A DNA stretch of 64,000 nucleotides from the NCBI GenBank assembly GCA_946412355.1, contig CAMKGX010000003.1:1-64000 (forward strand), written 5' to 3'. Under the pieces are notes generated by a model. The model saw only the letters and a list, made by a program, of their open reading frames with translations. It was not told the origin of the DNA and did no database searches. A program made the translations under genes and the position numbers. Positions within the stretch are counted from its first letter, which is position 1. Each line of letters opens with the position of its first letter. This document shows positions 1 through 7,832 of this stretch, in pieces. The stretch comes from an uncultured Clostridia bacterium (GTDB lineage: Bacteria; Bacillota; Clostridia; Oscillospirales; Oscillospiraceae).

Positions 1-57
1 GTGCGCGCAGTAGACTGCAATCCCATTGTCAAAAAACGGCATAGCCGTTTTTTGACA
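1..57 (-). repeat. Dispersed hairpin-plus-tail repeat, copy A
   Basis: A perfect 14-bp inverted repeat (27-40 and 44-57, 3-nt loop) with core AAAACGGC/GCCGTTTT. Read on the minus strand it is followed by a tail (26 down to 1) that matches, at 19 of 26 positions, the sequence after a similar hairpin at 12890-12946. Hairpin plus conserved tail therefore form one repeat family with two copies in opposite orientation. The copy may continue past the left edge. Function unknown. Confidence 0.7.
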
Positions 58-62
58 GGCTC

Positions 63-85
63 AGCCGCCTGCTGGCGGCTCTTTT
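63..85 (+). terminator. Intrinsic terminator of an upstream gene outside the window
   Basis: AGCCGCC-TGCT-GGCGGCT followed by CTTTTCC: a 7-bp GC-rich stem with a short U tract. It would end a plus-strand transcript entering from the left. Confidence 0.5.
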
Positions 86-161
86 CCATGCTTTTCCGCC
101 CTTGCCCACCGGAACAAAAAGGATTACAATAGCGTCAAAGAAAACGAAAAAGGAGCAAACA

Positions 162-842
162 ATGTTTCAAGGATACGACCAGACCACTGTGGACTTCATG
201 TGGGGCATCCGCTTCAACAATGAGCGGGATTGGTTCATGGCCCACAAGTCCGACTATACCGACCATTTTTTGGCGCCCACCAAGGCCCTGGCGGACCAGG
301 TGTATGACGCCATCCACGCCGCCCTGCCCGACGAGCCCCTGATCTGCAAGGTCAGCCGCATTTACCGGGACGCCCGCCGCCTTTTCGGCCGGGGCCCCTA
401 CAAGGACAATCTCTGGTTTGCCGTCCGCTCCGGGGAGGAGGACTGGCAGGGCCGCCCCACCTTCTGGTTTGAGATCGGCCCCGACTTCTACCAATACGGC
501 CTGGGCTTCTGGGCCCCCGGGGCGGCGGTGCTGGCCCAGTACCGCAAGTACGTGGATGAACACGCCGACGAGTTTGCCAAGCTGGTGCGCCGGTTTAACC
601 GCCAGAGCGAATTCGTGCTGGAAGGGGAGAGCTACGCCCGGCCCAAGGGCGACCCCGGCAAGCTGCTGTACCCCTGGTATCAGAAGAAAAACATCATGCT
701 GGTTCGCACCGTCACCCCCCTGGATGACCGCATCTTCGACCCGGCGCTGGCGGACGACGTGATAAAGGGTCTCACCGAATTGGTGCCCTTTTACCGTTTC
801 TTTGCCAAGGTATTGGCCAGTGTGCCCGTAGAGGAACGCTGA
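162..842 (+). CDS. DUF2461 family protein (TIGR02453-like)
   Basis: A 226-residue soluble protein with the DUF2461 pattern: an N-terminal helix with NNERDWF, then a basic central block (SRIYRDARR, GPYKDNLWF), then FEIGPDFYQYGLGFW. The family is widespread in bacteria and has no established biochemical role. The ATG at 162 was chosen because AAGGAG lies 6 nt upstream; the frame is open back to 102 but without a ribosome binding site. It ends 31 bp before the next gene on the same strand, so the two may be cotranscribed. Family assignment is confident; function is unknown. Confidence 0.85.
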   Translation: MFQGYDQTTVDFMWGIRFNNERDWFMAHKSDYTDHFLAPTKALADQVYDAIHAALPDEPLICKVSRIYRDARRLFGRGPYKDNLWFAVRSGEEDWQGRPTFWFEIGPDFYQYGLGFWAPGAAVLAQYRKYVDEHADEFAKLVRRFNRQSEFVLEGESYARPKGDPGKLLYPWYQKKNIMLVRTVTPLDDRIFDPALADDVIKGLTELVPFYRFFAKVLASVPVEER

Positions 843-873
843 CCGAGGCCCATTTTTCAGAGGAGGATAGAAT

Positions 874-2682
874 ATGAAAAAAACCATTCGTATCGTTGCC
901 GCCCTGCTGTGCCTTCTGCTGCTGGCAGGCTGCGGCGGGCAAAAAGAGAACACCGTCCCCACCGGGCCGGACTACCTCTACTTTACCCAGGAGCAGGGCC
1001 GCCCCTACGCCCAGCCCGTGGACGGAGGCGAGGCCGTCCGCCTGCTGGACACCGTCACCGGCAAGGTCTACCGCTGGGGTGACAAGCTGGTGATGCTCGG
1101 CGGCGGCAACCTGCTGTGCCTCCATGAAGACGGCACCGTGACCACCGCCTCCGTGGGCACCAGCGCCGGCGAGGTGCTGCCCCTGGAGGACGGCGTGCTG
1201 GTGCGGACCTTCACCATGATAGACGGCTACAGCAGCTATTATTATGACGGCAAAACCATCCAACCCATCGCCTTTCCCGAGAGCGCCTATCAGCTGGCGG
1301 CCCGGGGCAACACCATCATCTACTGCGAAAGCACCTACGACGAGACTTCTGACACCGTGATCAACCGGCTGTGCGCCATGGACCCCGTCACCGGTGAGAC
1401 GCTGTGGGAAAAGACCAACCCCTCCGACGACGATCTGTATTACTTCGTCAACGCCGCCGACCGCCTTTGGGCCCACCGCCGCACCTGGGGCTATGACCAG
1501 GACGGCAACTATATTACCAGCTCCCGCATGACCGAAATCGACCCCGCCACCGGCGAGGAGACGGAGGTGGCGGTGCCCTTCGACATGAACGGCGCCACCG
1601 TCCTGGCGGTGGGCAGCGGCGGCTATCTGGTGCTGCGTGACAACGACGCCGCCGGCACCACCGACACCTATTTCTACGACCTGGACGGCAACGCCACCCT
1701 TCTCCCGGTGGAGAACAGCGGCTGGGGCGTCCGCACCGAGGACGTGCTGGGCGACCATGTGCTGCTCTCCGGCAGCGTGGAGGCCACCACGGAGTTGTGG
1801 GGCGAGCCCTACTACGGCTTCCGCGTCCACCGCTATCTCGTGGACCTGTCCAGCGGCGCATGCACTGAGGTCACCCGCCCCGGCGTGGAGACCAGCCTCT
1901 TTGCCGACGGCTCCTTCCCCGTGATGGATTCCTCCACCGCCCGCAAGCCCGTCACCTCCCGCCTCTGGCAGTTCTTCTGCCAGGAGCAGGGTGTGGAGGG
2001 CAGCCAGCCCCTTTGCTCCACCACCCACGGGGCCTGGCTGAACATCGCTGACGGCGTGGCGGACATCGCCCTGCTGGCGGCCCCCACGGAAGAGGAGGAG
2101 GCCTACCTCAAGGAAAAGGGCGTCACCGTGGATATGAAGCTCTACGGCGGCGACGGCCTGGTGTTCATCGTCAACAGTGCCTGCGGCGTGACGGACGTCA
2201 CCCTGGATGACCTGCGGGCTGTCTACCGGGGCGAGATCACCAACTGGAGCCAGCTGGGCGGCGTGGATGCCCCCATCCACGTGCTGTACCGTGACGACCA
2301 GTCCGGCAGCCAGCGGCTGTTCGACAAGCTGCTCTTCGGCGGCGACGCCCCGGATCTGTCGGGCTTTGAGCGCCTGGACGAGATGAGCACCATCGTGGGG
2401 GCCGTGGAGTATGACCCCTACGCCATGGGCTACTCCATCATGACGTATCTCGACAGCGTCTACGGCGAGACTGACGTCCGGGTCCTGTCCCTGGACGGCG
2501 TGGACCCCACCCCGGAGAACGTGGCCGACAACACCTACCCCCTGGGCACCAAGGGCTACGTGGTCATCCGGACCGACGAGCCGGCCGACAGCCCCGCCCG
2601 GCGGCTGTTCAACTGGTTCGGCTGCCCCACCTGCGACGACATCCTCACCCAGTGCGGCGTCACCCCCCTCCACGAAAACTAA
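874..2682 (+). CDS. Lipoprotein: beta-propeller-like region joined to a PstS-like binding domain
   Basis: A 602-residue secreted lipoprotein. Residues 1-20 form a lipoprotein signal peptide with lipobox LAGC. Residues about 30-350 consist of repeated short strands with YYYDG, MDPVTGETLW and IDPATGEE motifs, resembling PQQ/WD-type propeller blades. Residues about 360-600 resemble the second half of phosphate-binding PstS proteins: a YRGEITNWSQLGG segment, then RDDQSGSQRLF, the usual anion-binding stretch. No Pst permease genes are nearby, so transport is not implied; a surface sensor or scaffold is equally possible. AGAGGAGGA lies about 10 nt before the ATG. The domain combination is unusual; see findings. 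Confidence 0.8.
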   Translation: MKKTIRIVAALLCLLLLAGCGGQKENTVPTGPDYLYFTQEQGRPYAQPVDGGEAVRLLDTVTGKVYRWGDKLVMLGGGNLLCLHEDGTVTTASVGTSAGEVLPLEDGVLVRTFTMIDGYSSYYYDGKTIQPIAFPESAYQLAARGNTIIYCESTYDETSDTVINRLCAMDPVTGETLWEKTNPSDDDLYYFVNAADRLWAHRRTWGYDQDGNYITSSRMTEIDPATGEETEVAVPFDMNGATVLAVGSGGYLVLRDNDAAGTTDTYFYDLDGNATLLPVENSGWGVRTEDVLGDHVLLSGSVEATTELWGEPYYGFRVHRYLVDLSSGACTEVTRPGVETSLFADGSFPVMDSSTARKPVTSRLWQFFCQEQGVEGSQPLCSTTHGAWLNIADGVADIALLAAPTEEEEAYLKEKGVTVDMKLYGGDGLVFIVNSACGVTDVTLDDLRAVYRGEITNWSQLGGVDAPIHVLYRDDQSGSQRLFDKLLFGGDAPDLSGFERLDEMSTIVGAVEYDPYAMGYSIMTYLDSVYGETDVRVLSLDGVDPTPENVADNTYPLGTKGYVVIRTDEPADSPARRLFNWFGCPTCDDILTQCGVTPLHEN

Positions 2683-2695
2683 AAACCCTCTCAAA

Positions 2696-2724
2696 AAAGA
2701 GCCGCCGACCGGCGGCTCTTTTTC
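2696..2724 (+). terminator. Intrinsic terminator after the propeller/PstS-like lipoprotein gene
   Basis: AGAGCCGCC-GACC-GGCGGCTCT followed by TTTT: a 9-bp stem, 4-nt loop and U tract. It separates the lipoprotein gene from the hexuronate operon. Confidence 0.9.
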
Positions 2725-2737
2725 TGCCCTCTCCGGC

Positions 2738-2780
2738 TTTACTTTATGGCAAAATTGGGTTATACTGTATCCGTATAACC
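2738..2780 (+). promoter_or_regulatory. Promoter and dyad operator of the hexuronate operon
   Basis: The -35 element TTTACT (2738-2743) and the -10 element TATACT (2761-2766) are separated by 17 bp. A perfect inverted repeat GGTTATAC-N7-GTATAACC (2758-2780) covers the -10 element and start region, a position suited to repression. The regulator is not encoded in the window; GntR- or LacI-type repressors usually control such operons (inference). Confidence 0.75.
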
Positions 2781-2836
2781 AGGCGCACGGGCGCCCATTA
2801 CCGAAAAACAGGCACGAGAGGAATGAGGTATTGACG

Positions 2837-3670
2837 ATGGACAAGAAAAAAATCGATATTCTGGCCGCGAAAATCCGGCTGGAAACGCTGAAGGTCATCC
2901 ATTCCCGGGGCTTCGGCCACGTGGGCGGCTCCGTGGATCTGGCGGAGCTGATGGCCGTGCTGTACGGCGCGGAGATGCGCTTTGATCCAAAGAATCCCCG
3001 CTGGCCCGACCGTGACTGGCTGGTGCTCAGCAAGGGCCACGCTGGACCTGTGTCCTATGCCACCCTTGGCATCATGGGCTACTATCCCCTGGCCGACGCC
3101 TACACCCTCAACTTCCCCGGCACCCATTTCCCCAGCCACACCGACCGCAAGCTGACCCCCGGCGTGGACCTGACCACCGGCTCTCTGGGCCAGGGCGTGT
3201 CCACCGCCACCGGCGCCGCCCTGGGCAACCGTCTGGACGGCCGGGATAACTGGGTCTACTGCGTCATCGGCGACGGCGAGGCTGACGAGGGCCAGGTCTG
3301 GGAGGCGTTCCACTTCGCCTGCGCCCACAAGCTGGACAATATCATCTATTTCATCGACTGCAACGGCTACCAGCTTGACGGCCCCACCGACGCCATCCTG
3401 CCCCACGGCAATCTGACGGCCAAGGTGAAGGGCTTCGGCCTCCACGTCCAGGAGATCGACGGCCACGACACCGCCGCCATCTATGACGCCATCGAGAAGG
3501 CCAAGGCCACAAAGGGCGTGCCCTCCTGCATCGTGCTGCGCACCAGCAAGGGCCGGGGCGCCACCTTTGCCGAGCCCAAGCACGACCACTCCTCCCAGCC
3601 CAAGGAGGAGCAGTGGCAGGAGGCCCTGGCCGCTGCCGAACAAGCCCTGCGTGATGCTGAAAATGCGTGA
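2837..3670 (+). CDS. Transketolase, N-terminal (TPP-binding) subunit
   Basis: A 278-residue homologue of the first half of transketolase, which moves two-carbon units between ketose and aldose phosphates. It carries the thiamine-diphosphate motif (GDGEADEGQVWEA followed about 26 residues later by DCNGYQ), the phosphate/substrate segment LSKGHAGPVSYATL, and TTGSLGQGVSTATG. Split transketolases are common in Clostridia and archaea. The ATG at 2837 was chosen over an in-frame TTG at 2831 because GAGG lies 8 nt before it. The C-terminal half follows after 13 bp. Its place in the hexuronate operon suggests linking the glyceraldehyde-3-phosphate made by the aldolase to the pentose-phosphate pool (inference). 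Confidence 0.93.
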   Translation: MDKKKIDILAAKIRLETLKVIHSRGFGHVGGSVDLAELMAVLYGAEMRFDPKNPRWPDRDWLVLSKGHAGPVSYATLGIMGYYPLADAYTLNFPGTHFPSHTDRKLTPGVDLTTGSLGQGVSTATGAALGNRLDGRDNWVYCVIGDGEADEGQVWEAFHFACAHKLDNIIYFIDCNGYQLDGPTDAILPHGNLTAKVKGFGLHVQEIDGHDTAAIYDAIEKAKATKGVPSCIVLRTSKGRGATFAEPKHDHSSQPKEEQWQEALAAAEQALRDAENA

Positions 3671-3683
3671 GGAGGTGCCGGAA

Positions 3684-4655
3684 ATGAAACTGAATCTGAT
3701 TGCCAAGCATGAAAACGATCCCCGTGCCTGCCGTGACGGCCTGGTGGAGGAGCTGAAAAAATTGATGGCCGCCGATGACAGCGTGGTCTACGTGGACTGC
3801 GACCTGATGAGCTGCCTGGGCACCAAGTCCCTGAGGCAGCTGTGGCCTGACCGGGCCATCGAGGCCGGCATCGCCGAGGCCAACGCCGCCGGTATCGCCG
3901 CCGGCCTTGCCGCCACCGGCAAGAAGGTGTATCTCCACTCCTTCGGCACCTTCGCCTCCCGCCGTATCTATGACCAGATTTATATGTCCGCCGCCTATGC
4001 CGACCTGCCCGTCCACGTGCTGGGCAGCGATGCCGGCGTGGTGGCCGCTTTCAACGGCGGCACCCACATGCCCCTGGAGGACGGCGCCATGTACCTGTCC
4101 ATCCCCCAGGCCGTGGTGTTCGACGCCTGCGACTATGCCCAGCTGGCCTTCGTCACCCGTGCCCAGGTGGATATCCCCACCGTCACCTACACCCGCTTCG
4201 TCCGCAAGGGCGTGGTGCAGGTCTACGGCGACGACACCGAGTTCGCCGTAGGCAAGGGCGTGGTGCTCCACGAGAGTGACCACGACCAGGCCACCATCAT
4301 CACCTCCGGCATCATGGTGGATGAGTCCCTCAAGGCCTATGAGGCGCTGCTCGCCCAGGGCATCACCGTCCGGGTCATCGATATGTTCACCTGGAAGCCT
4401 CTGGATGAAGACCTGCTCTTAAAGGCCGCCCGGGAGACCGGCGCCATCGTCACCGCCGAGAACCACAACCTGACCTGCGGTCTGGGCAGCGTGGTAGCCA
4501 ACAGCCTTGTGCGCCACTGCCTGGTGCCCCAGGAGTTCGTGGGCGTGGACGACCGCTTCGGCCAGGTGGGCCCCCAGGCGTACCTGATGGACGAGTACGG
4601 CCTGCGCAGCGCCAACATCGTGGCGGCGGTGCAAAAGGCCATTTCCCGCAAATAA
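3684..4655 (+). CDS. Transketolase, C-terminal (pyrimidine-binding) subunit
   Basis: A 323-residue partner of the preceding gene. It has the pyrimidine-binding region (AGIAEANAAGIAAGLAATGKKVYLHSF, given here only as landmark AGIAEANAAGIAAGLA near residue 62) with the expected catalytic glutamate, and the transketolase C-terminal domain from about residue 190 (VGKGVVLHE to the end). The start ATG at 3684 has GGAGGTG 6 nt upstream. The frame is open further upstream inside the neighbour, but no signal supports an earlier start. The two subunits form one active enzyme in known split transketolases. Confidence 0.92.
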   Translation: MKLNLIAKHENDPRACRDGLVEELKKLMAADDSVVYVDCDLMSCLGTKSLRQLWPDRAIEAGIAEANAAGIAAGLAATGKKVYLHSFGTFASRRIYDQIYMSAAYADLPVHVLGSDAGVVAAFNGGTHMPLEDGAMYLSIPQAVVFDACDYAQLAFVTRAQVDIPTVTYTRFVRKGVVQVYGDDTEFAVGKGVVLHESDHDQATIITSGIMVDESLKAYEALLAQGITVRVIDMFTWKPLDEDLLLKAARETGAIVTAENHNLTCGLGSVVANSLVRHCLVPQEFVGVDDRFGQVGPQAYLMDEYGLRSANIVAAVQKAISRK

Positions 4656-4683
4656 TCATTATTTTCAATAGGAGGAAACAATA

Positions 4684-5709
4684 ATGAGCCCTGTTCCCGG
4701 CAAGGACGGCAATCGCTATATCCCCTTTGACCAGCGCACTGGCGACAGCTCCGTGGTGTTCTTCACCCGCGACCTGTCCGAGGCCGGCCTGAAGAAGATT
4801 TACGACCGGGTGGCCTCCGTCATCTCCGGCAAGGTGGCCATCAAGCTCCACACCGGCGAGGCCCACGGCCCCAACATCATCCCCCGTCCCTGGGTAAAGG
4901 CCCTGGTGGACGACCGGCTCCCCGGTGCGTCCATCGTGGAGACCAACACCTATTATGAGGGCAGCCGCTACACCACCGAGGCCCACCGCCAGACCCTGGA
5001 GATCAACGGCTGGACCTTCTGCCCCGTGGACATCACCGACGCCGAGGGCGTCACCACCTTCCCGGTGAACGGCGGCAAATGGTTTACCGAGATGCACGTG
5101 GGCAAGACCCTGGCCGACTACGACTCTCTCGTGGTGCTGACCCACTTCAAGGGCCACACCATGGGCGGCTTCGGCGGCAGCAACAAAAACATCGGCATCG
5201 GCTGCGCCGACGGCCGCATCGGCAAAAAGGAGATCCACTCCCGCGTGGATATGTGGGACATCGCCGAGGAGGAGCTGATGGAGCGCATCTCCGAGTCCAC
5301 CAAGGCCACCGTGGACCACTTCGCCCCCCACGTCTGCTTCATCAACACCATGCGCAATATGTCCGTGTCCTGCGACTGCGAGGGCCCCGAGGCGGAGCCT
5401 GTGGTCACCCCCGACGTGGGCATCCTGGCCTCCCTGGACATCCTGGCGGTGGACAACGCCTGCGTGGACCTGCTGTACAACCTGCCCGACGGCGGCGGCA
5501 AGGCCATGATCGAGCGCATCGAGACCCGCCACGGCCTGCGCCAGCTCAGCTACATGAAGGAGCTGGGCATGGGCAACGACCGCTATACCCTCGTCGACAT
5601 CGACAACGGCGACGCTGTCATCACCGCCGCCCAGGCGGTGCAGGACGTGAAACCCGGCTGGAAGCCCGACCGCTACAACGTGTTCTGGGGCCGCAACCGC
5701 CGCGGATAA
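4684..5709 (+). CDS. DUF362 domain protein without a ferredoxin domain
   Basis: A 341-residue protein of the DUF362 family. Recognisable blocks are VAIKLHTGEAHGPNIIPRPWV, KTLADYDSLVVLTHFKGH, GGFGGSNKNIGIGCADGRIGK and DVGILASLDILAVDNACVDLL. Many DUF362 proteins carry a C-terminal 4Fe-4S ferredoxin module; here no CxxCxxCxxxC cluster is visible and the protein ends soon after DUF362. The reaction is unknown. Its ATG has AGGAGG 8 nt upstream, and it sits 28 bp after the transketolase subunit, so it is almost certainly in the operon. Confidence 0.85.
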   Translation: MSPVPGKDGNRYIPFDQRTGDSSVVFFTRDLSEAGLKKIYDRVASVISGKVAIKLHTGEAHGPNIIPRPWVKALVDDRLPGASIVETNTYYEGSRYTTEAHRQTLEINGWTFCPVDITDAEGVTTFPVNGGKWFTEMHVGKTLADYDSLVVLTHFKGHTMGGFGGSNKNIGIGCADGRIGKKEIHSRVDMWDIAEEELMERISESTKATVDHFAPHVCFINTMRNMSVSCDCEGPEAEPVVTPDVGILASLDILAVDNACVDLLYNLPDGGGKAMIERIETRHGLRQLSYMKELGMGNDRYTLVDIDNGDAVITAAQAVQDVKPGWKPDRYNVFWGRNRRG

Positions 5710-5760
5710 AAGAAAAAGGCTGGCCGCAAAAGCCATGCGGCAGCCCCCAGCGTCTATGAA

Positions 5761-5803
5761 AAAGATTGGGAACACCGAGTCAAATCGGCAGTTCCCAATC
5801 TTT
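5761..5803 (+). terminator. Long hairpin at the DUF362/SDR-remnant junction
   Basis: Two perfect 13-bp arms (5761-5773 and 5791-5803, ending GGGAAC / GTTCCC) enclose a small inner stem CCGA/TCGG. It ends in CTTT without a long U tract. It may act as a weak terminator or partial attenuator. It also marks the exact left edge of the remaining SDR fragment. Confidence 0.5.
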
Positions 5804-5804
5804 G

Positions 5805-5900
5805 GATAAGGCCCTGGCCTCCGAGGCCTCTGATTTTGTCAACGGCCACATCCTGTATGTGGACGGCGGCATCCTTGCCTACATCGGCAAGCAGCCCTAA
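5805..5900 (+). pseudogene. C-terminal remnant of an SDR dehydrogenase (gluconate 5-dehydrogenase / KduD type)
   Basis: The frame ending at the TAA at 5898-5900 reads KALASEASDFVNGHILYVDG then GILAYIGKQP. This is the characteristic C-terminus of clostridial gluconate 5-dehydrogenase or 2-deoxy-gluconate/KduD-type short-chain dehydrogenases, where ASDFVNG and VDGG close the fold. Only about 31 codons remain. There is no start codon, cofactor-binding Gly motif or catalytic Tyr-Lys. The upstream part has been replaced by the hairpin at 5761-5803. Such enzymes belong with hexuronate or gluconate breakdown, matching the operon. Confidence 0.85.
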
Positions 5901-5920
5901 ATGAAATAGTGCTACGCTGC

Positions 5921-5945
5921 CCGTGCGCCGACCCCCGGCGCACGG
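5921..5945. repeat. Perfect 10-bp hairpin in the gap before the hydrolase gene
   Basis: CCGTGCGCCG-N5-CGGCGCACGG, with no U tract after it. It lies in the 119-bp gap between the SDR remnant and the hydrolase. It could stabilise a processed mRNA end; nothing else is seen in the gap. Confidence 0.5.
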
Positions 5946-6019
5946 ACACGTTGCGATAAGGCCCCTTTTCCCGCCCCGGCAGGGCAGGGGAGAGGCGGCT
6001 CCATTCCACGGGAGGCGCT

Positions 6020-6799
6020 ATGCAAATCGTCACTTTTTCCGCTGACGGCGCCGCCGTCACCGGCTATCTGCAAGAGGATCATCCCCGCCTTGTCCACCAC
6101 AAGACCCGTCCCGCCCTCATCGTCTGCCCCGGCGGGGGGTATAACCACATCTCCCCCCGGGAGGCCGACCCGGCGGCTCTGCCCTTTCTGGCCCAGGGTT
6201 ACCAGGTGTTTTTGCTGTCCTACTCCGTAGCCCCCGACGCCGGCGGCTGCCGCCCTCTGCGCCAGCTGGCCCAGACGGTGGTCACCCTCCGGGAAAGGGC
6301 AGAGGCGTGGCACATAGAGCCCCACCACATCGCCGTGCTGGGCTTCTCCGCCGGGGGCCACCTGGCCGCCAGCCTTGCCACGTTGTGGGACGATCCGGAG
6401 CTGCACCTGGACCCCCGCTGCCGCCCCGACGCCGTAGCCCTGGCCTATCCGGTGATTACCACCGCCGAATACGCCCACCGGGAGTCGGCGGACAATGTAA
6501 GCGGCGGCGACGATGCGCTGCGGGAGAAGCTGTCCCTGGAGCGCCGGGTCAAGCCCACCATGCCCCCCACCTTCGTGTGGCACTGCGTGGGGGATGAGAG
6601 CGTACCGGTGGAGAACACGCTGCTGCTGGTCACCGCCATGCAGCGCTCCGGCGTGGACTACGAGTGCCACCTCTTTTCCGGCGGCGCCCACGGCATCTCC
6701 GTCTGCACCCAGGAGACGGAGACCCCCACCCCCGCCTGCGCCCCCTGGGTGTCCCTTTGTCAAACCTGGCTCAACGAAAGATTTCATTATATTCCATAG
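6020..6799 (+). CDS. Alpha/beta hydrolase, acetyl-esterase-like (BD-FAE type)
   Basis: A 259-residue cytoplasmic alpha/beta hydrolase with no signal peptide. The oxyanion segment is CPGGGY (residues 36-41), the nucleophile is Ser110 in GFSAGG, and Asp192 (GDESVPVENT) and His224 (GAHGIS) complete the triad. This arrangement is typical of small esterases related to acetyl-xylan and feruloyl esterases. Within a hexuronate operon a deacetylase or de-esterase acting on substituted uronates is plausible but not shown. The ATG follows GGGAGG with a 4-5 nt gap. It lies 13 bp before the aldolase gene. Confidence 0.85.
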   Translation: MQIVTFSADGAAVTGYLQEDHPRLVHHKTRPALIVCPGGGYNHISPREADPAALPFLAQGYQVFLLSYSVAPDAGGCRPLRQLAQTVVTLRERAEAWHIEPHHIAVLGFSAGGHLAASLATLWDDPELHLDPRCRPDAVALAYPVITTAEYAHRESADNVSGGDDALREKLSLERRVKPTMPPTFVWHCVGDESVPVENTLLLVTAMQRSGVDYECHLFSGGAHGISVCTQETETPTPACAPWVSLCQTWLNERFHYIP

Positions 6800-6812
6800 G
6801 AGGTATCCCCAC

Positions 6813-7772
6813 ATGAACGAAGTATTGCGCAAGATTTCCCAGATTGGTATCGTCCCCGTCATCGCCATTGAAGACGCCAGCAAGGCCGTGCCTCTGGCCA
6901 AGGCCCTGGTGGCCGGCGGCCTGCCCGCCGCCGAGGTCACCTTCCGCACCGCCGCCGCCGAGGACGCCATCCGCGCCATCATCAGGGAAGTGCCGGAGAT
7001 GCTGGTGGGCGCCGGCACCGTGCTGACCCACGAGCAGCTGGACCGCGCCCTGGATGCCGGCTGCCAGTTCATCGTCTCCCCCGGCTTTAACCCCGACATG
7101 GTGCGTTACGGCCTGTCCAAGGGCGCCTTGATGCTGCCCGGCACCGCCACCGGCGGCGAGATGGAGCAGGCCATGGCCATGGGTCTGGACGTGGTCAAGT
7201 TCTTCCCCGCCGAGGATAACGGCGGCGTGAAGAAGCTGAAATCCCTGGCCGGCCCCTACCGCAATCTGAAGTGGATGCCCACCGGCGGCGTCAACACCAA
7301 GAACATGATGGATTACCTCTCCTTCGATAAGATCGTCGCCTGCGGCGGCACCTGGATGGTGAAGAAGGAGCTCATCGACGGCGAGAAGTGGGATGAGATC
7401 ACCGCCATCTGCCAGGAGGCCGTCAAGACCATGCTGGGCCTCCGTCTGGATCACGTTGGCGTGCCCTGCGGCGACGCCGAGAACGCCAGGAAGACCGCCC
7501 AGCTGATTGCCGGCCTGCTGGGCTTCACCACCCGGGAGACCAGCAAGTCCTGGTTCGCCGGCGACGGCATCGAGTGCATGTTCAAGCCCGCCCCCGGCGC
7601 CAAGGGCCACATCGCTTTCAAGACCAACAACCTGGAGCGGGCCATGTACCACCTGGGCCGCCGCGGTGTCACCTTCGACGAGAGCACCCTGAAGTACAAC
7701 GACAAGGGCCAGCCCAAGTTCGTGTATATCAACGGCGAGTTCAACGGCTTCTCCATCCACATCGGCCTGTAA
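6813..7772 (+). CDS. KDPG/KHG aldolase with a C-terminal VOC (glyoxalase-like) domain
   Basis: A 319-residue protein. Residues 1-210 are a class I KDPG aldolase: Glu41 (AAEVTFRT), the Schiff-base lysine Lys129 (DVVKFFPAE), and PTGGVN for phosphate binding. It splits 2-keto-3-deoxy-6-phosphogluconate into pyruvate and glyceraldehyde-3-phosphate. Residues about 214-319 form one VOC-fold module (LRLDHVGVP, then GHIAFKTNN, FVYINGEFNGFSIHIGL). Plain Eda is about 210 residues, so this is a fusion. The start at 6813 has TAGGAGGT upstream. An internal ATG before the VOC part has a GGAGG at a poor 11-nt distance and is not convincing. The role of the VOC part is unknown. Confidence 0.93.
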   Translation: MNEVLRKISQIGIVPVIAIEDASKAVPLAKALVAGGLPAAEVTFRTAAAEDAIRAIIREVPEMLVGAGTVLTHEQLDRALDAGCQFIVSPGFNPDMVRYGLSKGALMLPGTATGGEMEQAMAMGLDVVKFFPAEDNGGVKKLKSLAGPYRNLKWMPTGGVNTKNMMDYLSFDKIVACGGTWMVKKELIDGEKWDEITAICQEAVKTMLGLRLDHVGVPCGDAENARKTAQLIAGLLGFTTRETSKSWFAGDGIECMFKPAPGAKGHIAFKTNNLERAMYHLGRRGVTFDESTLKYNDKGQPKFVYINGEFNGFSIHIGL

Positions 7773-7832
7773 AATCAAATGTGAATCCTCCGGCGGAAAA
7801 TGCCGGTACTGCGTAAAAAGGAGATTAACACT

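Noticed and set aside
772-3033. Very long minus-strand open frame (753 codons) over the lipoprotein and transketolase genes
   Set aside because: It is the antisense shadow of high-GC coding sequence, rich in Gly, Val, Ala and His, with no ribosome binding site or recognisable domain. The same applies to the long frames opposite uxaB, uxaA and secA (e.g. 59955-62714 plus).
5079-5759. 226-codon plus-strand frame overlapping the DUF362 gene
   Set aside because: Arg/His/Gly/Pro-rich frame-shifted shadow of the DUF362 gene with no start signal.
7412-7772. Separate VOC gene starting inside the aldolase gene
   Set aside because: The frame is continuous with the aldolase and the internal GGAGG is 11 nt from the ATG and explained by Gln-Glu-Ala codons. 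A fusion is the simpler reading.
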